A stretch of DNA of 27,453 bases from Flavobacteriaceae bacterium (GCA_947443815.1 CANEXR010000005.1:1-27453); one strand, 5' to 3'; positions 1 to 8,674 are shown, counted from the stretch's first letter. Numbers and translations: made by a program. Notes: generated from the sequence alone by a model not told the origin.

Positions 1-129
1 TGTTTGGATTTTTCCTGAAGCTTCTGGTTGACGTGGAATAGCGTCCATTGCTGAACCACCAATTTTACCAATACCTAAACCTGCTCCGATTACAATTAAT
101 CCTGCTCCAACAATTTCTGGAATTTGCAT
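1..129 (-). CDS. atpE: ATP synthase F0 subunit c (partial, 3' end outside window)
   Basis: Only the first 43 codons are present, and the gene runs off the left edge. The visible protein starts MQIPEIVGAGLIVIGAG and continues with a Gly/Ala-rich first helix (GLGIGKIGGSAMDAIPRQPE). The helix followed by the polar RQPE loop is the signature of the proteolipid c subunit; that loop contacts the gamma/epsilon rotor in F-type ATP synthases. The ion-binding carboxylate of helix 2 lies outside the window. The ATG at 129 is the only sensible start. It lies 77 bases downstream of atpB on the same strand, the usual a-c gene order, so it is probably co-transcribed with atpB. Confidence 0.93.
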   Translation of the reverse strand, partial: MQIPEIVGAGLIVIGAGLGIGKIGGSAMDAIPRQPEASGKIQT

Positions 130-176
130 AATATATATATTAAAAATTAAACATTCTTATTAATTGTCTAATGTCA

Positions 177-195
177 AAAAGCCAAGCTGACTTTT
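177..195 (-). terminator. weak hairpin in the atpB-atpE spacer
   Basis: Read on the minus strand, AAAAGTC and GGCTTTT can form a 7-bp stem (one G-U pair) around a 5-base loop, followed by only a few Ts. It lies between the atpB stop and the atpE start. It could be a leaky attenuator or an mRNA processing/stability hairpin that helps set the higher c-subunit yield, but the T tract is short and the stem is AT-rich, so it may be chance. Confidence 0.25.
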
Positions 196-206
196 AAACT
201 TTCGAC

Positions 207-1340
207 TTAATGGTGTGCTTCTTCATGATGGTGCTCTTCATTTCCAGCACCAAAATACAATGATGTTAACATCGTAAAAATATACGCTTGTAAAAAAGCC
301 ACCAAAATTTCTAAAATAGAAAGAGCGAAAGCCAATACAAATGATAATGAACTACCAATCCAACTTTTGAAAATAAACATCAATCCAATTATACTCATTA
401 ATACTACGTGACCCGCCATCATATTTGCATACAAACGAATCATTAATGAAAAGGGTTTGATGATAGTTCCTAGCAATTCAATTATTGCCAGTACAGGTCT
501 TAAAATTACTGGAACTCCAGGCATCCAAAGCATATGTGACCAATAATTTTTATTAGCTGTAAAAGTTGTAATCAAGTAAGTTAATAATGCTAAAGATAGT
601 GTTATTGTGATATTTCCTGTAACATTAAATCCTAGTGGTGTTAATCCTAATATATTAAGGAAGAAAATAAAGAAAAAGATAGTAAGCAAGTAGCTCATGT
701 ATTTTTTATAATTTTTTTCTCCAATATTCGGTATAGCAATCTCATCTCTTACATACAATACAAGAGGTTCAAAGAAACGTCCTACTCCAGAAGCAATTCC
801 ATTATTTTTTGCGTATGATTTTGCCAATCCTGTAAACAATAGAAACATCAATAGGGCTACTCCTATAATACCAACAACTCCTTTTGTTACAGAAAGATCC
901 AAAGGTCTCTCATTTGTAGGATGACCATGCTCTTCTGTTAAAGCTCCGTTAGCATCTGTTTTGTATATTTTTTCATGGTGTAATACGTAGTAATTCCCAT
1001 TGCTTTCCGCAACTGCTTCACCATGATTAAATTTTGAAGAAGAAAAAACCTGCAAACCATTGTCCCATAGAATAATAGGTAATGAAAAACCATAATGTTC
1101 TCCTGTTTCTTCATTTGCTGATAATGTGAAATCATGAGCATCTAAAAGGTGATGATTTATAAACTCTTTAATTTTAGATTTTACATCTGTTGGTTCAGCA
1201 TGGGCTTCCTCTATTGCCTCGGGCGCAAGTTCAGTTTTAACTTTTGAAGTATCCACAACTGGATTTGCAAAACTCATTAATGGAAGACACGCTACTAAAG
1301 TCGCTATTATAAATCTAAGTGGTTTGTTTGAAATCACCAT
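207..1340 (-). CDS. atpB: ATP synthase F0 subunit a
   Basis: This is the membrane stator subunit of F0 that forms the two proton half-channels against the c ring. The C-terminal half carries the family motif IRLYANMMAGH; its arginine (about residue 302) is the essential one. Several hydrophobic helices follow, and the tail is His-rich (EEHHHEEAHH). The protein is long at 377 residues, against about 270 in E. coli. It begins with a signal-peptide-like segment (residues 1-25, ending SFA) and has about 120 extra polar residues before the first conserved helix, as I know from other Bacteroidota AtpB proteins. I place the start at the ATG at 1340, not at an in-frame ATG at 1394, because the latter lies within the promoter -7 box and because the signal peptide starts at 1340. 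Confidence 0.95.
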   Translation of the reverse strand: MVISNKPLRFIIATLVACLPLMSFANPVVDTSKVKTELAPEAIEEAHAEPTDVKSKIKEFINHHLLDAHDFTLSANEETGEHYGFSLPIILWDNGLQVFSSSKFNHGEAVAESNGNYYVLHHEKIYKTDANGALTEEHGHPTNERPLDLSVTKGVVGIIGVALLMFLLFTGLAKSYAKNNGIASGVGRFFEPLVLYVRDEIAIPNIGEKNYKKYMSYLLTIFFFIFFLNILGLTPLGFNVTGNITITLSLALLTYLITTFTANKNYWSHMLWMPGVPVILRPVLAIIELLGTIIKPFSLMIRLYANMMAGHVVLMSIIGLMFIFKSWIGSSLSFVLAFALSILEILVAFLQAYIFTMLTSLYFGAGNEEHHHEEAHH

Positions 1341-1383
1341 AACAGTTAAATATCTTAATTTATTAGGTTTCTGAAATTTGGTG

Positions 1384-1413
1384 CAAAGGTACATTTTTTA
1401 TTAATATTCAAAA
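1384..1413 (-). promoter_or_regulatory. promoter for atpB (Bacteroidota type)
   Basis: On the minus strand there is a perfect -7 box TACCTTTG (1384-1391), with a TTTTG -33 box (1409-1413) 17 bases upstream. This matches the known TTTG-N17-23-TAnnTTTG consensus. The predicted transcript starts a few bases downstream, leaving a leader of roughly 35 bases before the ATG at 1340. It implies that the F0 genes can be transcribed separately from the upstream sprE-bactofilin-atpZ genes. Confidence 0.7.
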
Positions 1414-1460
1414 GAATATAAAAAATTATTTTTAAAACTTTAAAATCCTTTTAAGCCTCT

Positions 1461-1853
1461 TTATTGCTTTTTAGTTAACAACCGCATTGTTATAATGGTT
1501 TCAATTGTCAAAAAGAGAATAAATAGAACAAAAAAATTAGTTTTGTTTAATGCACTTGTTTGATTTGAAACCTTTAATAAAGGTTTTAAAAGTATAAAAC
1601 AAAAAACCATTTTGATACTTGTTGCTAGTAGAAATGCCATTCCTGTATTATCAAAACTTTTTTCTTTTACTTTTATTAAAACAAAGAGAACGATTATTGA
1701 CATACTTGAAAACAATAAATAAAGTGTTTCTAGAGGATAATAAAGGGTAGTTTTTTCTATTTTTAAAAACCAAAAAAGTGTTTTATGCAACAAATATGCT
1801 CCTAATGCAAATTGAAATAAATATAAAATGGCTTGGTATTTTTTTAAATTCAT
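1461..1853 (-). CDS. small four-helix membrane protein next to atpB (AtpI-like position)
   Basis: This 130-residue, strongly hydrophobic protein has about four membrane segments (near residues 10-28, 40-62, 70-92 and 105-125) and a basic C-terminus (RLLTKKQ). It lies between atpZ and atpB, where many bacteria carry atpI, and its size and topology match an AtpI-like factor that would help c-ring assembly or cation supply. Its sequence is not recognisably AtpI. It may belong to a Flavobacteriia family of unknown function (I think DUF6168, not certain). A 94-base gap separates it from atpZ upstream. The function is inferred from position only. Confidence 0.75.
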   Translation of the reverse strand: MNLKKYQAILYLFQFALGAYLLHKTLFWFLKIEKTTLYYPLETLYLLFSSMSIIVLFVLIKVKEKSFDNTGMAFLLATSIKMVFCFILLKPLLKVSNQTSALNKTNFFVLFILFLTIETIITMRLLTKKQ

Positions 1854-1947
1854 TCTTTTTGTTTGTTTTTTAAAGAGAACTATTCAATAAGAAATCTGAA
1901 AAAAAGGATATACTTTCAATCCGTAATTTTTAGCGTTTTCAAGAAAA

Positions 1948-2175
1948 TTATTGAGATTTATTGATTTGATTAACTTGTCTGATTACATTGTATAATGCCA
2001 AAAATACACCAACCATCACTAGTGTTTTTGAAAAATATATTTTAGGATTTGGATGCTTTTCATCTAGCCAATTTCCTAAATATGAAAACAAAAAAATGAT
2101 TGCCCCCATTTGGATGGGAATATTAATTAAGGCTAGCCATTTGTTAAATTGTTTTTTGTTGGGCTTGTTGTCCAT
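1948..2175 (-). CDS. atpZ: AtpZ/AtpI family protein
   Basis: This 75-residue protein has a basic N-terminus (MDNKPNKKQFNKW) and two membrane helices (about residues 14-34 and 46-66). Between them is the motif LGNWLDEKHPNPKIYF, typical of AtpZ proteins (G-x-W-L-D). AtpZ is thought to work with AtpI in cation uptake or F0 assembly. Its start codon lies inside the bactofilin gene: the two overlap by 32 bases in different frames, so translation is probably coupled. Confidence 0.85.
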   Translation of the reverse strand: MDNKPNKKQFNKWLALINIPIQMGAIIFLFSYLGNWLDEKHPNPKIYFSKTLVMVGVFLALYNVIRQVNQINKSQ

Positions 2176-2551
2176 CGTTAGGCATTAGGTTTTTTACATT
2201 GGTTTTCATGATGCATGATGCGCTGAAGTCAGCACCAGGTTCCACGGATAATCTGCCTACAACAACTTCGCCATGAATGCTTGCTTTCGATTTCACATTC
2301 AATACTTCAACTACTTGGATTTTGCCGTTGAACTTTCCTTCTATATCCGCATTTTTGCAAACAATATCTCCGGTAACACTTCCAGCTGGACCAATGACTA
2401 TTTTTCCGTTAGATTGAAAATTGCCAATTAATTCGCCATCTAATCTAAAATCAGCCTGTGAATTGATGTCTCCTTTTATGACAGTTCCCTCAACAATTCT
2501 GTTGGTTTTTCCTAAAAGGTCCGTGTACGATTTGGGCTTTTTATCAAACAT
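2144..2551 (-). CDS. bactofilin (polymer-forming cytoskeletal protein)
   Basis: This is a 135-residue bactofilin. The core (about residues 15-115) is a run of short hydrophobic beta strands separated by glycines (for example GTVIKGDINSQADFRLDGEL and VIGPAGSVTGDIVCKNADIEG). This is the pattern of the right-handed beta-helix that self-assembles into nucleotide-free filaments. The N-terminus is polar (MFDKKPKSYTDLLGKTNRIV) and the C-terminus is Gln-rich. It starts 2 bases after the sprE stop and overlaps atpZ by 32 bases, so it is in one transcription unit with a gliding/secretion gene and an ATP synthase accessory gene. The partner or localisation role is unknown. Confidence 0.9.
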   Translation of the reverse strand: MFDKKPKSYTDLLGKTNRIVEGTVIKGDINSQADFRLDGELIGNFQSNGKIVIGPAGSVTGDIVCKNADIEGKFNGKIQVVEVLNVKSKASIHGEVVVGRLSVEPGADFSASCIMKTNVKNLMPNDGQQAQQKTI

Positions 2552-2553
2552 AC

Positions 2554-5178
2554 TTATTGTTTTTTTGATGTTACATATACATCCAAATTTTTCTTGATTT
2601 GAATTATTTTGTAATTTTCTTTAGAAACTACTAGAGCTGGTTCTGTGATTTTAAATTTTTTATTCTCTCTCAATACCGTTACAATATCATTGGCATAAAG
2701 TTCTGATTTTATACCATGAATGGTTATGAAATTTTCCTTTTCGGTATAAATATCATACGAATAAGTTAGTTTCTGAAGGTTCTCTTCGGCAATGAATTGT
2801 TTGATTTTTGCTTCTATTTCCTTCGTGTTTTTATCGTCTTTTTTACCTACTTTATAAAGAATTTTCCAACTCTTAGTATCCGTTGTATTGAATTCCATTT
2901 TTTCTAAAGATGGAATCTGAGAATCGATAATTTCTAGTGCATTTTTACCTTCTTCGCTATTCGGATAATTGTCCGCTACTTCCTGTAAAGCTTTTTTATA
3001 GGCATTCAATCCTTGTAACTTTCCGATGGCATTCGCTTTAAGTAATTCAAATTTGGAAACAATTCCATCTCCCGAAAATTGACGAATTAAGTCGTCTGAT
3101 TTTTCTAAAACAGCCACAAAATTTTCTCCTTGATACATCTTATACCATTTGTTGTATACTGCTTCAGGAGATTCGTTAGAAAGGACTTCCGTTTCACTAG
3201 AATTATTGATGATTTGTGTATAACGGGAATTTGGGAATTGTACTGAAATCTTATTTCGCATTTCCTCGGCTTTAGAGGCATCTGTAATCTGATAAATTTT
3301 GTATAAATTATACATTGAAGGAAGAATTAGTTTTTCTTCTGGATTTTGTTTTAATACTTTTTCAAATTTTGAACTTGCTAAACCATATTCCTTGTATTTT
3401 TCTTTATAAATAGTTCCTAATTGGTAATAGGCAAAATTGCGTTCTTTAGCAATACTATCAATTTCTGTTTGTGATGTTGGAATTTGATTCAGGTAATAAT
3501 TAGCGGTGTATTTTTCAATAATTGTATCTTGCGATACTTTATTTTTAGTTATTAAATCCGTATTTAGGGTATCATTTTCTTTTATATTGGTTCCGTTAGC
3601 GGGTAATCTCCAATTGCCTTTTAGGGCTTTATCTCCCCATGTTTTTTTAAATTCTAATTTTCCAAAAGCAACCGTTGAAGGATTATAAAAGTAGAAAACA
3701 CTAGTTGTTTCTTTAGTCATTGCATTACTAATGGTTGGTGGTGCTAATCCTGGTTTTTTGGATTTTCCAATCTCTTGATTGACTGAGTTTATATCCGAAG
3801 CAATGGGTTTACTATTCCGTTCTATATTTGCAAGTGTTTCTTTTTGTTTTTCTTCAAGAATTTTTTTTGCCTCATCTTGTTTTTTCAATTTCAGAATATA
3901 ATCATCAAAATAAGTGATTCTTTCAGCTTGGGGTAACGAAACAATTTTTAAAATACTATCATTCCTTTTTGAAATGTCTTCGTATTTGATGACTTCATCT
4001 AAATTTTTTCTTGTTTTTTGAATATGTATGAACTCTCTTGTCTTAGTATCTAATTTAACTAGGGTACTGTCATAATATTTTGCTGACATTGCATAATCTG
4101 CATTTTTAAAATACATGTCTCCCAAATTTCTGTAATTTGAAGCATTTAAGTAAGGATCTTTTGAATGTGTTTTTAATGATGCCTTATAAAAATCTTTTGC
4201 TAGTTCTTGATCGTTGTGTTTGTCATAAAAAACACCCATTTCATAATAAATCACATCTAAAAAAGGCCTATTTTCTCTATCTTTAACCAGCTTATTATAG
4301 GTTATTACAAAAGCTTCTTTGTCTCCTTTTTCATAATCAAACAATTGTGCTTTTTTGGCATAGGCTTGAATTACATATTTTCTTTCGGCTTTTCTGTTCA
4401 TAGCAATAACCGATTGATAACAATAACCCGCACTGTCTTTTTTGCCTGATTCTTGGTACAACTGACCAAGTATAAATCGGTATCGTGCTTTTTCTTCGTT
4501 TTTCTTCGTGAAACTTTCAGCAATTTTTAGTTTGGTAATTGCACTGTCTTTTTTTTCAAGATTCAAAAAAGCTTCCGACAGTAGTGCATTGGCATCTGCT
4601 AAAACCTGATGTTTGAGTTTTTGGTCTTTTAAAAGTTTATTGATGTTTTTGATTACCAAAGCATCATTACCAAGTCTCATATTGGTTTTTTCACGCCAGA
4701 TTTTTGCGGTATAAATATTACTGCTGTTAGGGTATTTGTATAAAATATAATTGAATGCATCTAATGCGGGAACAAATCTTTGATCAAAATAACGTGCTTT
4801 TCCAAGCAATAGATAGGCTTCGTCAATTTGTTTGTTTTTTTCATAACCGCCAATATTCATGGAATGTTTTTGAATGGCCTTTGTTGCTTTGGTTTCGGCT
4901 AATTCAAAATTAACATTTTTTGGTTTAGCTTCAGGAGAGATATCTTCCTTGATTTGCATTCTTTCGATTGGCAAACGTTTCCAAAAATCATCCGTATTAT
5001 TTGCTTTTATTGCCTCAATTCCTTTGTCTAAAGCAATTTGGCCATTGTATAAAATGTTATATTCGGTACTTAAAGCATGGGAATTTCTAGCCAAAAAAGT
5101 GTCTTTTTTGGTAGAACAAGCTATCAAAAAAAACAGAAAAATTATTATGTATGAGTATTTAAATATATTGATTTTCAA
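2554..5178 (-). CDS. sprE: gliding motility / type IX secretion TPR lipoprotein SprE (PorW)
   Basis: This 874-residue lipoprotein starts with a signal peptide and lipobox (LIAC, Cys21) followed by STKKDTFLARNSHALST. Many tetratricopeptide repeats follow (roughly residues 120-400 and 580-760, with recurring YxxLGxxY/AxxxY patterns). Length, lipobox, the sequence after it and the repeat layout fit SprE of Flavobacterium, the counterpart of Porphyromonas PorW, which is needed for type IX secretion and gliding. It should act in the periplasm. The reading frame has no ATG near its start. The signal peptide begins exactly at a TTG (5178), with an in-frame TAA five codons upstream and an AAAGGA about 14 bases upstream, so TTG initiation is the best reading. 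Confidence 0.87.
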   Translation of the reverse strand: MKINIFKYSYIIIFLFFLIACSTKKDTFLARNSHALSTEYNILYNGQIALDKGIEAIKANNTDDFWKRLPIERMQIKEDISPEAKPKNVNFELAETKATKAIQKHSMNIGGYEKNKQIDEAYLLLGKARYFDQRFVPALDAFNYILYKYPNSSNIYTAKIWREKTNMRLGNDALVIKNINKLLKDQKLKHQVLADANALLSEAFLNLEKKDSAITKLKIAESFTKKNEEKARYRFILGQLYQESGKKDSAGYCYQSVIAMNRKAERKYVIQAYAKKAQLFDYEKGDKEAFVITYNKLVKDRENRPFLDVIYYEMGVFYDKHNDQELAKDFYKASLKTHSKDPYLNASNYRNLGDMYFKNADYAMSAKYYDSTLVKLDTKTREFIHIQKTRKNLDEVIKYEDISKRNDSILKIVSLPQAERITYFDDYILKLKKQDEAKKILEEKQKETLANIERNSKPIASDINSVNQEIGKSKKPGLAPPTISNAMTKETTSVFYFYNPSTVAFGKLEFKKTWGDKALKGNWRLPANGTNIKENDTLNTDLITKNKVSQDTIIEKYTANYYLNQIPTSQTEIDSIAKERNFAYYQLGTIYKEKYKEYGLASSKFEKVLKQNPEEKLILPSMYNLYKIYQITDASKAEEMRNKISVQFPNSRYTQIINNSSETEVLSNESPEAVYNKWYKMYQGENFVAVLEKSDDLIRQFSGDGIVSKFELLKANAIGKLQGLNAYKKALQEVADNYPNSEEGKNALEIIDSQIPSLEKMEFNTTDTKSWKILYKVGKKDDKNTKEIEAKIKQFIAEENLQKLTYSYDIYTEKENFITIHGIKSELYANDIVTVLRENKKFKITEPALVVSKENYKIIQIKKNLDVYVTSKKQ

Positions 5179-5265
5179 TGGGAAACGTTTTTATCCTTTA
5201 ACTGCTAAAAAAAGGTTTTAGTATAATCACTTGTAAAAATACGTTTCTTTTTGAAATATAGAAAT

Positions 5266-5961
5266 TTAAACCGCAAAAAACGTTTCTAACTCTTGTAATG
5301 TCTCTTCTGATGTTTGAATATCTTTTACTATTTCACCCTTATTTAAAGCTACAATTCTGTTGCAAACTTCAACGGTATGCTGTAAGTCATGGCTGGAAAC
5401 TAAAACGGTAACATTGGGATTATCGGCTAATTCTTTAATGATTTTTTTCAATCGGTTAACTGTTGTGGGGTCTAAATTAGCAAAAGGTTCATCTAAAATC
5501 AGGACTTCAGGATTGCCAATTAAGGTTGCAATGATTCCTACTTTCTTTTGATTTCCTTTAGACAAATCGCGCAAATATTTTTTATTTTTCAGAATTTCAC
5601 CATTAAAAAATTCTTCATGTTTGGCTAATAAAGCATCAACATCAGCCTTATTTTGGCCTCGTAAATCACCAATAAAATAAAAGTATTCCTCTGGAGTTAG
5701 GTATCCGATTAGAAAACTTTCGTCTAGAAAAGAAGCGGTAAATGGCTTCCAGTTTTCGCTACTGTGTACTTGCACTTCATTGTTAATAATGTTTCCAGAT
5801 GTGGGTTGGATTAAATCTAATAACAGGCTAAAAAAAGTAGTTTTACCTGCTCCGTTATTGCCCACTAATCCAAAACTTTGTCCTTTCGGAATTGCTAATG
5901 TTGGTATATTTAAAACGGTTGTTCCGTTGTATTTTTTGGAAAGATTGTTGACTTGTATCAT
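5266..5961 (-). CDS. ABC transporter ATP-binding protein
   Basis: This 231-residue ATPase has the standard motifs: Walker A GNNGAGKTT (34-42), signature LSKGNQKK (133-140), Walker B LILDEP (154-159), D-loop NLD and the switch histidine in SSHD (His191). The position usually held by the Q-loop glutamine reads FLDES (79-83), an acidic variant. It lies 63 bases downstream of the membrane-protein gene at 6025-7494 on the same strand and is almost certainly its energising partner. The substrate is unknown. ABC-2-like exporters of this kind usually export lipids, drugs or peptides. Confidence 0.92.
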   Translation of the reverse strand: MIQVNNLSKKYNGTTVLNIPTLAIPKGQSFGLVGNNGAGKTTFFSLLLDLIQPTSGNIINNEVQVHSSENWKPFTASFLDESFLIGYLTPEEYFYFIGDLRGQNKADVDALLAKHEEFFNGEILKNKKYLRDLSKGNQKKVGIIATLIGNPEVLILDEPFANLDPTTVNRLKKIIKELADNPNVTVLVSSHDLQHTVEVCNRIVALNKGEIVKDIQTSEETLQELETFFAV

Positions 5962-6024
5962 ATTTAAAAATATTGATTCCGTTATTTATTGATTTAGTAT
6001 ATCGGTTTTGAATAGTAATTTTAC

Positions 6025-7494
6025 TTAACCTTTTTGTTTGTATGCCTCAATTGTAGCGTATTTTTCGCTTTTGTAGATTTTTTCGATTAAGCTAAAAGCA
6101 GGATTTCTCAACGCAAAACCAATTATACCAGCTATTGCAACCAAGGCGAGTCCAACATTGGCATTAGCCAAAGAAGTTCCAACCCAATATAAGAATACCG
6201 GTAATCCCAATTGTGGGAGCGAAATAAATATTGTTTTTACATTGAACGCTTTTTTGTCACCAAAAGCCCCTTTGCCAGAACTTAAATCAATAGGGGTTTT
6301 GGTATAGGCTCCGCCAAGCAATACTAAATGCGAATTGATTCCAATATTATAAATAGCACCAACTACAATAGTCAAATATACATGCCATCCAAAGTACAAA
6401 TAGAAGGAGGCAATAACCGTAGCAATAAAAGTTCCTATGACCATCAACCACCATTTCGAATTCAAATACCCTTTGTAAGGAATATTTTGGGTCATCATTA
6501 ATGAATAATAGGCGCTGTCCCAACTAGGTACAAATTGTCCAAATGTAATCAGGAATCCACCCGAAACAAAAATCCCAGCAAAAATGTGCATGTAAGGATT
6601 GTTGTAGGCTTCAATTCCATTAGAAAAGAAAAGTAATCCATAAAAAAGAAACATCACACTCAACCCAATCGTTGTTTTAGATCGCTTGTTTCTTTTTATC
6701 AATTTAATGTCGTTTTTTAAGAATGTTCCTAATGTTCCAAATTGATTCAACCATGTTAGATTTTCTGTTTTTGCAATTTCATCTTTCTTCGAAAGACCTG
6801 CATCCAAGTATAAATTATTTTTGAAATAGTTAAAACTAACATAATACAAACCTATTAAGATTAATACGGGTAGTAGAAATAACCATTTGGTATGAAATAA
6901 TCCGTCAAAAAAAGGAACGGTATAACTGGTAATGTCAAATAAATTATAATACTGTAATCCTGCTATAACGGCAAGAACAGCCAGAAAAATGCCTAATAAA
7001 TTATCTTTATTATTCAATAAAATATTTAAAAAATTATTGGTATAAATCAATGAAAATAACGCAATATGCCACAAAATTACACTTGAAACATCATATCCTT
7101 CGTAAATTAAAACAAGGCTGAAAGGAACAAAGAAAAAGGCATGAAGAAAATTGAAAAAGGACAATACCGTTTTCCCGAGCGAAAAATGGACAATTATTGA
7201 TTTCTTAATTGGAAAAATCAATAACGGTCGGATATTCATCACTGGAATTTTTTGCAACAGCAAGCGAAAAATTATGTCTCCTAAAAAGTAATAGATTAAA
7301 AATTTATTGACAGTAACCAAGGGCTCCAAATTCATTTTTTTAAGAATATAAAAAGCTCCAATTCCTAATGCTAAAAAAACCAAAGTAAAATAAACAGCTA
7401 TAAATCCCATCAGAATTTTCAAAGCCAAATTTGAAGCAAAGGAAGCGGAACGAAAAAAAGCTTTCCATTCCAGATAAAGAAAACGTTTAAACAT
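6025..7494 (-). CDS. ABC exporter membrane subunit, DUF5687 family
   Basis: This 489-residue integral membrane protein has about 11-12 hydrophobic segments and a soluble stretch near residues 230-260 (KKDEIAKTENLTWLNQFGTL). The N-terminus, with a basic/aromatic start (MFKRFLYLEWKAFFRSASFASN), is typical of ABC-2-type permeases that begin with an amphipathic elbow helix. I recognise it as the Bacteroidota family DUF5687. The ATPase gene follows directly, so the pair probably forms a dimeric exporter. Nothing in the sequence identifies the cargo. Confidence 0.82.
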   Translation of the reverse strand: MFKRFLYLEWKAFFRSASFASNLALKILMGFIAVYFTLVFLALGIGAFYILKKMNLEPLVTVNKFLIYYFLGDIIFRLLLQKIPVMNIRPLLIFPIKKSIIVHFSLGKTVLSFFNFLHAFFFVPFSLVLIYEGYDVSSVILWHIALFSLIYTNNFLNILLNNKDNLLGIFLAVLAVIAGLQYYNLFDITSYTVPFFDGLFHTKWLFLLPVLILIGLYYVSFNYFKNNLYLDAGLSKKDEIAKTENLTWLNQFGTLGTFLKNDIKLIKRNKRSKTTIGLSVMFLFYGLLFFSNGIEAYNNPYMHIFAGIFVSGGFLITFGQFVPSWDSAYYSLMMTQNIPYKGYLNSKWWLMVIGTFIATVIASFYLYFGWHVYLTIVVGAIYNIGINSHLVLLGGAYTKTPIDLSSGKGAFGDKKAFNVKTIFISLPQLGLPVFLYWVGTSLANANVGLALVAIAGIIGFALRNPAFSLIEKIYKSEKYATIEAYKQKG

Positions 7495-7598
7495 GGTTTT
7501 TATATGTTTGATTATTCATTTAGTGTATAAAAGTAAGAAAATGTTACAGCCAAATAAAATATTTATCAATTCATAAGACCGTTTTATTTGCCATTCCC

Positions 7599-7606
7599 TA
7601 TTTTTG
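7599..7606 (+). promoter_or_regulatory. -7 box upstream of the PaaE-like gene
   Basis: TATTTTTG matches the TAnnTTTG consensus and ends 15 bases before the ATG at 7622, which predicts a very short leader (about 10 bases). No clear TTG -33 box lies 17-23 bases upstream, only T-rich DNA. Confidence 0.5.
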
Positions 7607-7621
7607 TAAAAAAATAATACC

Positions 7622-8674
7622 ATGCCTTCATTCAAAAAATTAATTATAAAAGAAGTTAAACGCGAAACTAAAGATGCCGTTTCTATACTTTTTAATGTTC
7701 CCGAAGAGTTAAAACCTAATTATATTTTTGTTGCTGGTCAATACATTAATTTAAGGTTGACACTTGATGGACAAGAAATCCGTCGTGCATATTCTATTTG
7801 TTCAGCTCCTGAAAGTGGCGAATTACGGATTGCAGTAAAAGCAGTAAAAAATGGTGCTTTTTCGCAATTTGCGAATACCAAACTTAAAGCTGGTGATATT
7901 CTTGAAGTAGGCAAACCAGAAGGCAAATTCACCTTCGAACCCCAAATTGACCGACAAAAAAACTATGTTGCTTTTGTAGCTGGAAGTGGAATCACGCCTG
8001 TTTTATCCATTTTAAAATCCGTTTTGAAAAGTGAGCCTAAAAGTTCATTTGTTTTGGCTTATGGAAATAAATCAACTGAAGAAACGATTTTTCATCAAGA
8101 ATTGCATGATTTGCAATTGCAATATGTGGGACGTCTTTTTGTATATTATGTCTTCAGTCAAGCCAAAGCTGAGAACGCTTTGTTTGGTAGAATAGACAAA
8201 TCTACGGTGAATTTTATTTTAAATAACAAACACAAAGAATTAGAATTTGATAAGTTTTATTTGTGTGGTCCAGAAGAAATGATCAATACCGTTTCTGGAA
8301 TTTTGAAAGAAAAAAACGTAAAAGATTCGGCTATTAAATTTGAACTTTTTACGTCTTCAACTAAAGAAAATACCATTAAAGAATCTCTTGAAGGACATGC
8401 TAAAATCACTATTATGGTGGATGACGAGGAAATCACTTTCGAAATGTCACAAAAACAAACCATTTTGGATGCTGCCTTAAAACAAGGTATTGATGCGCCT
8501 TATTCTTGTCAAGGTGGAATTTGTAGTAGTTGTTTGGCTAGAATTACTTCTGGAACAGCAGAAATGACAAAAAACTCCATTCTAACGGATAAAGAAATAG
8601 CAGACGGATTGGTTCTTACCTGTCAGGCTCATCCCACATCTACAACGCTTTATGTCGATTATGACGATGTATAA
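7622..8674 (+). CDS. PaaE-type flavin / 2Fe-2S oxidoreductase
   Basis: This 350-residue electron-transfer protein has three modules. An FAD-binding domain carries RAYS (55-58) in RRAYSICSAP. An NAD(P)-binding domain carries GSGITP (about 120-125) and CGPEEM (about 218-223). A C-terminal plant-type ferredoxin has cysteines at 296, 301, 304 and 334 (C-x4-C-x2-C-x29-C). This order is that of PaaE, the reductase of phenylacetyl-CoA epoxidase, and related ring-hydroxylase reductases. None of the other paa genes is here, so the partner oxygenase or desaturase is unknown. It has its own -7 box and terminator and is probably transcribed alone. Confidence 0.88.
   Translation: MPSFKKLIIKEVKRETKDAVSILFNVPEELKPNYIFVAGQYINLRLTLDGQEIRRAYSICSAPESGELRIAVKAVKNGAFSQFANTKLKAGDILEVGKPEGKFTFEPQIDRQKNYVAFVAGSGITPVLSILKSVLKSEPKSSFVLAYGNKSTEETIFHQELHDLQLQYVGRLFVYYVFSQAKAENALFGRIDKSTVNFILNNKHKELEFDKFYLCGPEEMINTVSGILKEKNVKDSAIKFELFTSSTKENTIKESLEGHAKITIMVDDEEITFEMSQKQTILDAALKQGIDAPYSCQGGICSSCLARITSGTAEMTKNSILTDKEIADGLVLTCQAHPTSTTLYVDYDDV

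Noticed and set aside
1341..1394. Longer atpB starting at the ATG at 1394
   Set aside because: That ATG overlaps the promoter -7 box TACCTTTG (1384-1391), so it is not in the mRNA, and the signal peptide starts at 1340.
1854..1947. Possible promoter between atpZ and the membrane protein gene
   Set aside because: No TAnnTTTG box at usable spacing was found; the gap is only AT-rich.
4874..5221. 115-codon plus-strand frame at the start of sprE
   Set aside because: It is a mirror of the sprE coding strand and is not protein-like; sprE accounts for the region.
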